Assembly: GCF_003584565.2 (NCBI RefSeq)
Contig: NZ_CP031010.1
Span: 992,001 to 1,056,000 of the forward strand
Direction of reading: 5' to 3'
Source: Alteromonas sp. RKMC-009
GTDB taxonomy: Bacteria; Pseudomonadota; Gammaproteobacteria; Enterobacterales; Alteromonadaceae
Length of the DNA stretch: 64,000 bases
The notes under the pieces were generated by a model. The model had not been told where the DNA came from. It saw only the letters and a list, made by a program, of their open reading frames with translations, and did no database searches. Below, piece by piece: positions 1 to 8,186 of this stretch (position 1 is its first letter; each line of letters opens with the position of its first letter). Position numbers and translations under genes: made by a program.

Positions 1-675
1 GGAAATGTCCATCTGGACAAAGCGCCAGTTGATTTAACCGATAAAGCGTCGTTACAGCGCGGTGCCAAAATCTTTATGAATTACTGCCTGGGTTGCCACT
101 CTATGCAATACCAGCGCTATCAGCGTACCTTCACCGATTTAGGTATTCCTGATGAGATTGGTCAGGAAAACCTCCAGTTTACCGGTGAGAAGGTGACGGA
201 TTACATCACCCGTTCTATGCCTGAAGAAGCAGCTGCTACCTGGTTTGGTGCGGCGCCGCCTGACCTGACGCTGGTGAACCGCGTCAGAGGCTCCGACTGG
301 ATTTATACTTACCTGCGCAGCTTTTATGTTGATGAAAGCCGTCCGTTTGGTGTGAACAATGTGGTATTTAAAGATGTAGGTATGCCTCATGTCCTTCAGC
401 CGCTTCAGGGCACGCCCCGTTTAACCCATGAAGAAACCATGGTTGACGGTGAAATGAAAGAGCAGTTTGTGGGTATTAAAACCGATGGTGACGGTGCGCT
501 GAGCACAGAAGAGTACGATCAGGCGATTGCTGACCTGGTTAACTTCCTTGCATACAGTGGCGAACCGTTCCGCCTGCAATCCGAAGCTATCGGAAAGTGG
601 GTACTGGTGTTCATTGTTGTGCTGTTCATCTTCGTTTTCTTACTGAAGAAAGAATACTGGAAGGAAGTGCACTAA
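1..675 (+). CDS. petC: cytochrome c1 of the bc1 complex, 3' part
   Basis: The reading frame is open from base 1, so the gene begins upstream of the window and the first ATG at 76 is internal. Cytochrome c1 passes electrons from the Rieske protein to soluble or membrane cytochrome c in the cytochrome bc1 complex of the inner membrane. A CLGCH haem c attachment motif is encoded at 85-99, a GMPHVL segment near 380-397 probably carries the axial methionine, and the protein ends in a hydrophobic anchor followed by KKEYWKEVH, the usual tail anchor of this subunit. It is the last gene of its operon: a strong terminator follows, then sspA. The petC-sspA-sspB order is common in Gammaproteobacteria that have a bc1 complex. 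Confidence 0.96.
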   Translation, partial: GNVHLDKAPVDLTDKASLQRGAKIFMNYCLGCHSMQYQRYQRTFTDLGIPDEIGQENLQFTGEKVTDYITRSMPEEAAATWFGAAPPDLTLVNRVRGSDWIYTYLRSFYVDESRPFGVNNVVFKDVGMPHVLQPLQGTPRLTHEETMVDGEMKEQFVGIKTDGDGALSTEEYDQAIADLVNFLAYSGEPFRLQSEAIGKWVLVFIVVLFIFVFLLKKEYWKEVH

Positions 676-703
676 TTTCTGTTAATTTGTGTATAATACG
701 CAA

Positions 704-726
704 GGGGGCATTCCGCCCCCTTTTTT
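704..726 (+). terminator. rho-independent terminator after petC
   Basis: GGGGGC at 704-709 pairs with GCCCCC at 715-720 around a five-base loop and is followed by six T. It separates the bc1 operon from sspA. Confidence 0.9.
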
Positions 727-787
727 AGCATTTGTTTCTGGTCGCAATACGGCCGGGCAAGGTAACACTCTCGACGGAGGAAAATGA

Positions 788-1420
788 ATGGCCGTAGCCG
801 CGAATAAGCGTTCAATCATGACGTTGTTCTCAGATACTATTGACATATATAGTCACCAGGTTCGTATTGTTTTGGCGGAAAAAGGTGTGGGTGTTGAAAT
901 TAGCTACACTGATCCAACTAACCTGCCTGAGGATCTGATTGATCTGAACCCCTACGGTACTGTGCCAACCCTCGTTGACAGAGAGTTAGTGTTATATAAA
1001 TCCCATATCATCATGGAATACTTAGATGAGCGTTTCCCTCATCCTCCATTGATGCCGGTATACCCTGTTTCCCGTGGTCAGAGCCGCTTGATGATGCACC
1101 GCATCGAACAGGACTGGTATTCTCTGGCTGCGCGTATTTTCCGTAATGAAGGTGATGTAGAAGCTGCACGTAATGAATTACGTGAAGCGTTGCTTTCATT
1201 AGGTCCTATCTTTGCTGAAATGCCATTCTTCATGAGTGAAGAATTCAGCCTGGTGGATTGCTACCTGGCACCGCTGTTGTGGCGTTTACCTGCGTTGGGG
1301 ATCACTCTGACCGGTAATGGCAGTAAAGAAGTGAATGCATACATGAACCGCATTTTCTCCCGCAGTTCTTTCAAAGCTTCTCTGACTGATCAGGAACGCG
1401 AAATTCATAATCCGTTATGA
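788..1420 (+). CDS. sspA: stringent starvation protein A
   Basis: SspA is a glutathione-S-transferase-fold protein that binds RNA polymerase and changes promoter use in stationary phase or starvation. The 210 residues start MAVAANKRS and run into the family's characteristic MTLFSDTIDIYSH segment; an N-terminal thioredoxin-like GST domain (about residues 11-85) is followed by an all-helical C-terminal domain. The start is supported by GGAGG at 776-780, seven bases before the ATG. It overlaps sspB by four bases (ATGA), so the two are translationally coupled. Length and order match other Gammaproteobacteria. Confidence 0.97.
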   Translation: MAVAANKRSIMTLFSDTIDIYSHQVRIVLAEKGVGVEISYTDPTNLPEDLIDLNPYGTVPTLVDRELVLYKSHIIMEYLDERFPHPPLMPVYPVSRGQSRLMMHRIEQDWYSLAARIFRNEGDVEAARNELREALLSLGPIFAEMPFFMSEEFSLVDCYLAPLLWRLPALGITLTGNGSKEVNAYMNRIFSRSSFKASLTDQEREIHNPL

Positions 1421-1875
1421 GTAAAATGACATCCAATCAGCCGTATTTGCTGCGTGCATTTTACGAATGGATTGTAGACAACCAGTTAACGCCCTACATT
1501 GTGGTAGATGCCACGGTGGATCGTGTTGATGTTCCGCAGGAATTCATTAAAGACGGCCAGATCGTGCTTAATGTTTCTCCTTCTGCGTGCGTTAACTTCT
1601 CGCTGGATCTGGACGCTATTTCGTTTCAGGCTCGTTTTGGTGGGCAACCCCGCCAGATCTATATGCCTTGCCATGCTGTACTGGCAATCTATGCCCGTGA
1701 GAATGGCGCAGGAACTGTTTTTGCCGTTGAAGATGAAATGCAGGCGCCTGAACAGTTGAGCGATGACGATACTGACACGCTGAACGGACCGTCTTCCGAC
1801 GTTACCGATGGCGATTCTGAGAACGCGCCGGTGCCGCCGAAGAAAGGCAAACCTACGCTGAAAATCATTAAATAA
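1417..1875 (+). CDS. sspB: ClpXP adaptor SspB
   Basis: SspB binds ssrA-tagged proteins and the N-terminus of ClpX, delivering tagged products of stalled ribosomes to the ClpXP protease in the cytoplasm. The 152-residue product has the SspB core (LLRAFYEWIVDNQLTPYIVVDA) in its first 110 residues, then an acidic, flexible linker and a C-terminal KKGKPTLKIIK tail, which is the known ClpX-docking module type (hydrophobic/basic end). Four-base overlap with sspA; terminator directly behind. Confidence 0.97.
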   Translation: MSKMTSNQPYLLRAFYEWIVDNQLTPYIVVDATVDRVDVPQEFIKDGQIVLNVSPSACVNFSLDLDAISFQARFGGQPRQIYMPCHAVLAIYARENGAGTVFAVEDEMQAPEQLSDDDTDTLNGPSSDVTDGDSENAPVPPKKGKPTLKIIK

Positions 1876-1879
1876 AAAA

Positions 1880-1904
1880 ATCCGGCCTCCGCGCCGGATT
1901 TTTT
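1880..1904 (+). terminator. rho-independent terminator after sspB
   Basis: TCCGGC at 1881-1886 pairs with GCCGGA at 1893-1898, followed by TTTTTT. It ends the sspAB transcript. Confidence 0.85.
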
Positions 1905-2017
1905 AATTCTGTTTAATACTGTTTCTTAAAAGTACTGCTGTTGTGATCTGGCCGTGAGCAAACCGGGAGGATCCTGCGCCAGGATAAATGCTCCATACAA
2001 CAACAGAGAGCTTTATC

Positions 2018-2728
2018 ATGGCAAACAGAACCCTTCGCTACACAACCCTCTGCATGGCCACCCTGCCGGCATTTACTTTAAGCGCCGCTGAAGTAGAAAT
2101 ATCAGTGGAAAACCTCACCCGGGGTATCGCATTCACACCTTTATTCATAGCAGCACACAGCAGCGACACCCATCTGTTCGTGACCGGTGAAGCAGCAAGC
2201 ACAGAATTGCAGGCTATGGCGGAAGGCGGTGATATCTCAGGGCTGGAAACAGTGGCGGCCGGAGCGTCTGCTGATATGGTCAGTAATCCCGCTGGCGGAT
2301 TACTTATGCCGGCAATGACCACATCTGCCATGCTGACCACCACTGACGGCAATACCCAACTGAGTCTGGTAGCCATGTTGTTGCCCACCAATGATGGCTT
2401 TGTTGGTTTAGACAGTTGGACCATACCGGAAACTCCCGGCACCTACATGATTTACCTGAATGCCTATGATGCCGGTACCGAGGCCAATGATGAAGTTCGC
2501 GGTAGCGGCGTACCCGGTGAAGCAGGTATGCCGGTTCCTCCTCCTCTGGAAGCGTTAGTCGGCACGGACGGCACCGGGGTGAATGCCACTATCACCAATG
2601 CGACCGTTCATATCCATCCCGGCAATCTGGGAGACGATATGCTAAGCGGTGGCATGAGTGATGTTCAAAACACGGTACAGCGCTGGCTCAATCCCGTAGC
2701 CAGAGTGGTTGTGACGGTAAGTGAATAG
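2018..2728 (+). CDS. exported spondin-domain protein
   Basis: A 236-residue protein with a Sec signal peptide (MANRTLRYTTLCMATLPAFTLSAA) and one spondin-N-like domain: ISVENLTRGIAFTP, FVTGEAAS, LAEGGD-like and NAYDAGTEANDE blocks recur in the family. The ORF is open to 1988, but the ATG at 2018 is preceded by a GAGAG-type ribosome site and gives a normal signal peptide. Bacterial spondin-domain proteins are periplasmic or outer-surface proteins without a settled function. The next gene encodes a lipoprotein with the same domain, nine bases away, so the two probably form an operon derived by duplication. Confidence 0.75.
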   Translation: MANRTLRYTTLCMATLPAFTLSAAEVEISVENLTRGIAFTPLFIAAHSSDTHLFVTGEAASTELQAMAEGGDISGLETVAAGASADMVSNPAGGLLMPAMTTSAMLTTTDGNTQLSLVAMLLPTNDGFVGLDSWTIPETPGTYMIYLNAYDAGTEANDEVRGSGVPGEAGMPVPPPLEALVGTDGTGVNATITNATVHIHPGNLGDDMLSGGMSDVQNTVQRWLNPVARVVVTVSE

Positions 2729-2736
2729 GAGTGGAT

Positions 2737-3441
2737 ATGATGAATCAACGGATAATACGCTTAAGCGCACTGACCGTCGCTTTATTCACCCTGGCGGCGT
2801 GTTCAGATGACGATGATGAAACCGTCGTTGAACCACCGGCACCAGAAATGCGCACTTATGAAATAACCGTAACCAATCTGACCGCTGCACAACTATTCTC
2901 GCCGGTCGCGGTGATTGCCAGTGACTCTGTGACTCTGTGGCAAACCGGCAGCGCTGCATCGGACGGGCTAGCCATGCTTGCCGAAGGAGGAGACAGCAGT
3001 GCACTGACAGCACAGGACGAGACGCTGGTTGCAGAAGCCGGTACTGAGCCATTGATGCCCGGAAGCAGCGAAACCTTTATGCTTACCATGGAAGCCAGTG
3101 ATTCTGCTTTGTTGAGTGTTGTCACTATGCTGGTAAATACCAATGACGGATTCACAGGAATAACCGGGTTGGATTTATCTGCGCTGGTGACAAATGACGC
3201 GCTTACCATGTTGCCCCATGTCTACGATGCGGGTACAGAAGACAATACGGAGGCGGCGGGCACTATACCCGGTCCGGCAGATGGCGGGGAAGGTGTCAGC
3301 GAAGGCAGAGAGGCCCTTGATGCTGTCACATTTCATGGCGGCGTTGTCAGTGCAGAGGATGGACTGACAGACTCTGTTCTGGGTTCAGAACACCGTTTTG
3401 ACAATCCGGCGATGAAATTAATTATCACCCGGGTGGAATAA
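2737..3441 (+). CDS. spondin-domain lipoprotein
   Basis: About 234 residues; the signal peptide ends in a LAAC lipobox, followed by an acidic DDDDE spacer, so the mature protein is probably lipid-anchored (Asp after Cys in an enterobacterial-type sorting rule favours inner-membrane retention, but the rule differs between genera). A spondin-N-like domain follows (VTNLTAAQLFSPVAV, LAEGGDSSAL, HVYDAGTEDN). It is clearly a divergent paralogue of the preceding gene. ATG codons at 2737 and 2740 and a GTG at 2731 are all possible; AGGAG at 2727-2731 makes one of the ATGs most likely. Confidence 0.72.
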   Translation: MMNQRIIRLSALTVALFTLAACSDDDDETVVEPPAPEMRTYEITVTNLTAAQLFSPVAVIASDSVTLWQTGSAASDGLAMLAEGGDSSALTAQDETLVAEAGTEPLMPGSSETFMLTMEASDSALLSVVTMLVNTNDGFTGITGLDLSALVTNDALTMLPHVYDAGTEDNTEAAGTIPGPADGGEGVSEGREALDAVTFHGGVVSAEDGLTDSVLGSEHRFDNPAMKLIITRVE

Positions 3442-3504
3442 AATACCGGCACCTCCGGTCTGTTTCTATGCGAGTCATTGCATATGAAAACAGCCGGAGG
3501 GAAG

Positions 3505-4251
3505 ATGATTTTGTTAACTCAGCATGATCAGGCTCAATCACAACGGATCCGCAAGTGTCTGGAGGCACTGGGACACCAGTGTGTGACAACGCTTAGCGAC
3601 CCCTGTGAGGCAATCTCGGCAAATCAATTTAGTCTGGTGGTTCTGGATATTGTATTGCCCGGCCGCTGCGGACTGGATGTATGCCGTCAAATCCGCCGGC
3701 AATACCCTCTGCTGCCTGTCATTATTGCTACCGCATCTCAAAGTGAAACTGACCATATCCTCGCGCTGGAACTCGGCGCAGACGATGTGGTGATGCTGTC
3801 GTGCCACGACAGGGTTTTACAGGCAAGAGTGAAAGTGCAGCTTCGCCGCTATCGTCCTGAATATGAGGAAAAGCCGCCGGAATGTCATCTTTTGCAGTCT
3901 GGCAGGTTATCTCTGGACATCAAATCCCATCAGGCAAGGATCGGCGAAAGGGCTCTGCCGCTTACCGCTACGGAATTTATGTTGCTTGCGCATTTTGTCC
4001 GTCATCCCAATCAGGTATTCAGCCGTAATCAGCTACTGGAAACAGTGTGGGGTCATCAGCTTGACTGCTATGAACATACCGTGGTGTCACACATCAACCG
4101 GTTGCGCAGTAAGCTGGCTGCAGATGAGAGCGTGGCCGCTATGCTGGAAACCGTGAGGGTAGTAGGATACCGCTTTACGCCCCGGCCGCCGGTAAGTAGT
4201 CTCCGGCAGCATCGTGCGTCTGCTGACAGATATTCTGCAGCCACGTATTAA
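3505..4251 (+). CDS. orphan OmpR/PhoB-type response regulator with degenerate receiver
   Basis: A receiver domain (about residues 1-118) is followed by a winged-helix DNA-binding domain (about 130-230; ending in the usual VRVVGYRF). The start at 3505 has GGAGGG at 3497-3501; the ORF is open further upstream but without a better ribosome site. Asp48 in VVLDIVLPG can be the phosphoacceptor. However, the acidic pair that binds magnesium is reduced to His7-Asp8, and the conserved Lys of the TKPF motif is Leu98 (GADDVVMLSC). Receivers lacking that lysine usually do not switch by normal phosphorylation. No histidine kinase gene is adjacent. It may control the spondin genes just upstream; that is only inferred from position. 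Confidence 0.8.
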   Translation: MILLTQHDQAQSQRIRKCLEALGHQCVTTLSDPCEAISANQFSLVVLDIVLPGRCGLDVCRQIRRQYPLLPVIIATASQSETDHILALELGADDVVMLSCHDRVLQARVKVQLRRYRPEYEEKPPECHLLQSGRLSLDIKSHQARIGERALPLTATEFMLLAHFVRHPNQVFSRNQLLETVWGHQLDCYEHTVVSHINRLRSKLAADESVAAMLETVRVVGYRFTPRPPVSSLRQHRASADRYSAATY

Positions 4252-4262
4252 GACGTGGCTGC
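4237..4262. terminator. inverted repeat between convergent genes, probable terminator
   Basis: GCAGCCACGT (4237-4246) and ACGTGGCTGC (4253-4262) form a 10-bp stem with the stop codon of the response regulator gene in its loop. There is no T tract on either side, so termination would be weak or Rho-assisted; position between two convergent genes fits a shared terminator. Confidence 0.5.
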
Positions 4263-4278
4263 CGGGGCGTGAATATGC

Positions 4279-5637
4279 TCAGGTTAAAAGCAGTGACGCA
4301 GTTCCCAGGAAGGCAAAAATACCCACCACATCGGTAATGGTTGTCAAAATAACGCTGCCGGCCAGCGCAGGGTCGATTTTCAGACGTTTCATGATCATGG
4401 GTAAGGTTGCACCGGATAGCGCAGCGGCAATCATGTTGACGAGCATGGCGAAGGCGATAACGAGGCCAAGCATAACATCCTGCTTCCACAGACCTATTAC
4501 AGAAGCGATAAGTACTGCCCACATTACGCCGTTTAACAGGCCGATTGCCAGCTCTTTATTAACCAGCCACTTTGCGTTGCTGCCATTGACATGGCCCAGT
4601 GCCATACCACGGATAACCAGCGTGAGTGTCTGATTACCGGCTACACCACCCATGCTGGGAACGATGGTATTCAGGATAGCAAGCACGGCCATCTGGCTCA
4701 GTGTTGCTTCAAATAAGTCGCTGACCGCTGCGGCAAGGAGGGCGGTAACCAGATTCACAGCCAGCCATACGGAGCGGCGCTGGGTAGATTGTAACACCGG
4801 CGCGAAAGTATCTTCTTCATCATCCAGACCGGCCATACTCATCATCGAGTGCTCCGCATCCTCGCGGATAATGTCGACTACGTCATCGATGGTAATTCGA
4901 CCGGCAAGGCGGTTTTTCTCGTCCACAACAGGGGCTGACAACCAGTTGTAACGTTCAAACAGACTGGCAACCTCACCGTCAGGCATATTAACAGGGATCG
5001 CTTCGGGATCATCATCCATGACCTCTGACACTTTATCGTCGGGATCCGCAGTCAGCAGGCGTGCTACCGGCACAATGCCCACCAGATTGTCTGTGCGGTT
5101 GACCACGTAAAATGTATCCGTGTTTTCCGGTAGATCCCCTTTCAGTCTGAGATAGCGCAACACCACATCAACAGTTACGTCAGGACGCAACGTAATGGTG
5201 TCGGTGTTCATGATAAAACCGGCGGTTTCTTCACCGTAAGACAGCGCCTGTTCTGCCCGGTGTCTGTCCTGAGTATCCATGGACTGCAGAATGTCCTGCA
5301 ATACTTCATCCGGCAGACTGCTTAACGTTTCCGCCAGGTCATCGGTGTCCATTTCTTCAAGGGCATCAACAACCTTCTCAGGCACCATCTTGCTGATAAT
5401 ACCGTTACGTACATCTTCTGACAGTTCTTCTAAAATATCGCCGTGAAAATCGCCGTCTATGAGGTCCCAAAGTTCATCACGGGTCCGGGTCGGGCTGGAT
5501 TCAAGGATCAGGGCAACATCGCTGGGTGGCAGCTCATGCAGCATTTTGCGCACAGAAACAAAACGGCCGTCATTTAACGCCGCATTCAGAGCCCATAGCT
5601 GGCTTTGTGCTGATTTGCTTTCGAGTGCTTCTGCCAC
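4279..5637 (-). CDS. mgtE: MgtE-type magnesium transporter
   Basis: MgtE proteins are dimeric Mg2+ channels of the inner membrane, closed by cytoplasmic Mg2+ binding. The order is complete: N-terminal helical domain (about 1-125), a CBS pair (about 130-255; ends GRITIDDVVDIIRE) and five membrane segments at the C-terminus with the conserved PSMGGVAGNQ pore signature. The open frame continues to 5757, but the extra 40 residues look unlike the family and a GTG at 5637 with AAAGGA upstream gives VAEALESKSAQ and 452 residues, the normal length. It is convergent with the response regulator and followed upstream by the HTH gene on the same strand. Confidence 0.9.
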   Translation of the reverse strand: MAEALESKSAQSQLWALNAALNDGRFVSVRKMLHELPPSDVALILESSPTRTRDELWDLIDGDFHGDILEELSEDVRNGIISKMVPEKVVDALEEMDTDDLAETLSSLPDEVLQDILQSMDTQDRHRAEQALSYGEETAGFIMNTDTITLRPDVTVDVVLRYLRLKGDLPENTDTFYVVNRTDNLVGIVPVARLLTADPDDKVSEVMDDDPEAIPVNMPDGEVASLFERYNWLSAPVVDEKNRLAGRITIDDVVDIIREDAEHSMMSMAGLDDEEDTFAPVLQSTQRRSVWLAVNLVTALLAAAVSDLFEATLSQMAVLAILNTIVPSMGGVAGNQTLTLVIRGMALGHVNGSNAKWLVNKELAIGLLNGVMWAVLIASVIGLWKQDVMLGLVIAFAMLVNMIAAALSGATLPMIMKRLKIDPALAGSVILTTITDVVGIFAFLGTASLLLT

Positions 5638-5777
5638 GGAAATCCTTTGAGAAACAAACAGGGAGGTAGATAAAGAATACCTTACCCTCCGGAAACTGTC
5701 ATCGGGAAAGCGGCGTATATCTGCCTGCGAATCGTCACAAACAGTCCGTTTGCACAAATTGTGAGCATCGGGGTGAT

Positions 5778-6533
5778 TTATTGCTGCTGCGCTTCGCTTT
5801 GCTCTCTGCGCATCTTTTCAAACAGGGAGGGTTCCCAGGGACGCATCGCCAGCAACATACCAATATGCGTTCGTTCTGAAACCGGTAAAGATGAATCAGC
5901 ATCGTTTAATTCTGCCGCTTCCGTTGACAGTTGCTTCAGGCGCTTCTCAATGATCCGGATGGATTCCTCTGAATAGCGGCCGCGGATGTATAGCCTGAAC
6001 AGCCAGGGCTCACCCCGCTTCGGCGCCATGAACTTCACCATAACTTCCTGTTCCATAAACTGTGCTAACGGTCCTCCCGGGATCCAGCGGAAATTCTGGC
6101 CAATGCGCAGACGGTACCGGTTGCCGGGCAAAAGTTCTATCAGCCTGAGTTTATCGAGCTTTGCCAGCAGCCTGACACCTTCCAGTGGGTCTATCTCATA
6201 ATGACCGGTGATATCGTCAAACTGCCATCCGTCCCTTACCAGCACGGCCATAAGCAAAAGCTTCGGGTTAGCCAGTAACTCTTTTTCCTGCTCTTCTGTT
6301 AACTGGGACAGGGCGGGCTGTTCCCGTTCGCTGAGTTGAAACAGTTCACTGAGGGTCAGGTCCATCACATCGCAAATTTGTGCCAGTCTCTCCAGAGTAA
6401 AGGCTTCCTGTGCAAAACATCTTTTAATGCTTGCCTCACTCAGGTCAAGGCGCTCCGCCAGTGATTTATAAGTAAAACCCCGCTGCTTCAAACTGCGTTT
6501 CAGGGTGCCGATGAGTTGCTTAATCTGCTGCAT
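5778..6533 (-). CDS. XRE-family HTH transcriptional regulator
   Basis: 251 residues. The N-terminal 65 residues form an XRE/Cro helix-turn-helix (YKSLAERLDLSEASIKRCFAQEAFTL with DLTLSELFQLSE at its end). The rest is a soluble domain of about 170 residues that I cannot assign; it contains a possible winged-helix-like stretch (AVLVRDGWQFDDI ... RLLAKLDKLRLIELLPGNRYRLR) and a C-terminal helix. This architecture is widespread in marine Gammaproteobacteria with unknown ligand and targets. It lies upstream of mgtE on the same strand with a 140-base gap. Confidence 0.8.
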   Translation of the reverse strand: MQQIKQLIGTLKRSLKQRGFTYKSLAERLDLSEASIKRCFAQEAFTLERLAQICDVMDLTLSELFQLSEREQPALSQLTEEQEKELLANPKLLLMAVLVRDGWQFDDITGHYEIDPLEGVRLLAKLDKLRLIELLPGNRYRLRIGQNFRWIPGGPLAQFMEQEVMVKFMAPKRGEPWLFRLYIRGRYSEESIRIIEKRLKQLSTEAAELNDADSSLPVSERTHIGMLLAMRPWEPSLFEKMRREQSEAQQQ

Positions 6534-6646
6534 AGTATTAATAAGTGATACTTTTGGTGTTGAAATAGTCTACATCAATTATTTGAGTTTATTAATGTTC
6601 TTCTCCGAACTACTGTGAATACACAGTCACTACTGAGGAACTGAAA

Positions 6647-6988
6647 ATGAAACATGGATTGATATCAGGTTTAGCAATACTGACACTGAGTTGCGGTGTA
6701 ATGGCCGACGACTCAATACAACACAGCGGTCAGGCAAGTAAACACAGTGTGCTTGCAGCAACGGAAAGTGTGCAAACAACAGCATCAGTGGCCAGCGCTG
6801 TATCGGTTGCACCGGTCGTGTTAAGTGTGGGAGTGGCAGTGATTGCGGCAGATTCAGCCCACTCCGTTCACCATAGCATTGAGAAAAGCAATAAACCTTT
6901 ACCGGTGACAAAACGGGTGATTACTGCAGACCCGGCCCCCAACGTGGTGATAAACCAGACTATCGTGACACAGGGGAAAACTCAATGA
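6647..6988 (+). CDS. small exported protein of unknown function
   Basis: 113 residues with a signal peptide (MKHGLISGLAILTLSCGVMA) and a mature part rich in Ser, Ala and Val, containing a hydrophobic Ala/Val stretch (VASAVSVAPVVLSVGVAVIAA). I recognise no catalytic motif. It overlaps the DUF2145 gene by four bases (ATGA), which strongly supports that it is translated and works with it. The start has GAGGAACTGAAA upstream. Confidence 0.7.
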   Translation: MKHGLISGLAILTLSCGVMADDSIQHSGQASKHSVLAATESVQTTASVASAVSVAPVVLSVGVAVIAADSAHSVHHSIEKSNKPLPVTKRVITADPAPNVVINQTIVTQGKTQ

Positions 6989-7758
6989 GGTCCGCGATAG
7001 CAATGCTTGCGTGTCTGGCGTTGCCTGTGTTTGCCGGCAGTCAGCAAGAAGCACCCCGCCGGCATGCGCCGGAGGCGATTATAAAGTTTGCAAAGCAAAC
7101 CGAGCATTATCTGGCTGAGCAGGGAGCCTATGCGGCGATCATTGCGCGGGTTGGACGGGCGTCTGAAGACTTGCCTGAAGGTATTTCATTTACCCATACG
7201 GCAATTGCACTGTATTCCGATGTTACGCTGGATGACGGCACGGTAGAGCAGGGGTATGCAATACACAATTTATATCAGCTGGCAGATAAGCCGGGTACAA
7301 GCGTACTGAAAACGGATTATCCGGTGGATTTCTTTTGGGGAGCGACGGAGTTAAAAGCCGGCATAATTATTCCCGATTGGGAAGTGCAGCAGAAAATTGT
7401 TGCCCTGTATGCGCAGGACAAAGCGAAATTGCTTCACGAACCGGCCTATTCCGTCATAGCGAGTCCGTTTACGGAAGGAAAGCAAAACTGCACTGAGTAC
7501 ACCCTTGATGTGCTGAATGCTGCTATTTACGACACCACTGACAGTCATCGCCTTAAAAACAATACGCAGGCATGGTTTAAAGCACAGCCGGTGAAGGTTA
7601 ACAAAATGAAGTTGCGGTTAGGCAGTTGGGTGAGCAGCGGTGTGTCGTTAAGCGACCATCCTGGCGCGATACAAACCGCTACGTTTACCACAATTGCTAA
7701 TTATCTGGAAAACAATCAACTGGTGGCACATCAAACCGTGCTGTATGCCAGTCACTGA
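6985..7758 (+). CDS. DUF2145 family exported protein
   Basis: 257 residues with a short signal peptide (MRSAIAMLACLALPVFAG). The sequence follows the DUF2145 pattern: FAKQTEHYLAEQGAYAAIIARVGR, then FTHTAIALYSD, GYAIHNLYQL, VDFFWGA, GIIIPDWEVQQKI and NCTEYTLDVLNAAIY. The conserved Cys in NCTEY and His in FTHTAI resemble the Cys-His arrangement of NlpC/P60-like hydrolases, so a periplasmic papain-fold hydrolase is possible; this is inference. It is the middle gene of a probable three-gene operon. Confidence 0.75.
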   Translation: MRSAIAMLACLALPVFAGSQQEAPRRHAPEAIIKFAKQTEHYLAEQGAYAAIIARVGRASEDLPEGISFTHTAIALYSDVTLDDGTVEQGYAIHNLYQLADKPGTSVLKTDYPVDFFWGATELKAGIIIPDWEVQQKIVALYAQDKAKLLHEPAYSVIASPFTEGKQNCTEYTLDVLNAAIYDTTDSHRLKNNTQAWFKAQPVKVNKMKLRLGSWVSSGVSLSDHPGAIQTATFTTIANYLENNQLVAHQTVLYASH

Positions 7759-7776
7759 TATAAAACGGAGATCATC

Positions 7777-8169
7777 ATGAACGCAAATAAACCAACGAAA
7801 GCCTTTTTTATTGCTTCTGTTATTGCACTGCTGACAGGATTTGCTGCTTACATCACCGGACTACTGAATGCCGATATGCCACTTAATGAAAAAGGCTACT
7901 ACTTTGCTGTATTTCTCTTTGGACTGTTTGCTGCCGTGTCTGTACAAAAAACAGTGCGGGACAAAATGGAAGGCATACAGACAACGAAAATATACCTGAT
8001 GTTGTGCTGGTTTGGCCTTGGTGCTGCTATTGCACTGTTAGTCATTGGTTTGGTAAACGCCAACCTGTTGCTGAGTGAAAAAGGATTTTATGGGATGGCT
8101 TTTGTACTGAGTTTGTTTGCCGCGACTACGGTGCAAAAAAATGTCAGGGATAATGCGGCAGCGGAATAA
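7777..8169 (+). CDS. YiaA/YiaB-family inner-membrane protein
   Basis: 130 residues with four membrane segments arranged as two copies of the YiaAB two-helix domain (each with a helix, a LNEKGYYF or LSEKGFYG loop, a second helix and a VQKTVRD or VQKNVRD end). The internal duplication is plain in the sequence. Family function is unknown. The gene follows the DUF2145 gene after 18 bases with GGAG before the start, so it belongs to the same transcript. Confidence 0.85.
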   Translation: MNANKPTKAFFIASVIALLTGFAAYITGLLNADMPLNEKGYYFAVFLFGLFAAVSVQKTVRDKMEGIQTTKIYLMLCWFGLGAAIALLVIGLVNANLLLSEKGFYGMAFVLSLFAATTVQKNVRDNAAAE

Positions 8170-8186
8170 GATGTGAAGTTGAAAGC

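Noticed and set aside
692..697. TATAAT as a promoter for sspA
   Set aside because: It lies just before the petC terminator and lacks a -35 at proper distance; transcripts would be stopped within 10-30 bases.
4279..5757. Longer 492-residue form of MgtE
   Set aside because: The first 40 residues lack family similarity and a ribosome site; GTG at 5637 gives the normal length.
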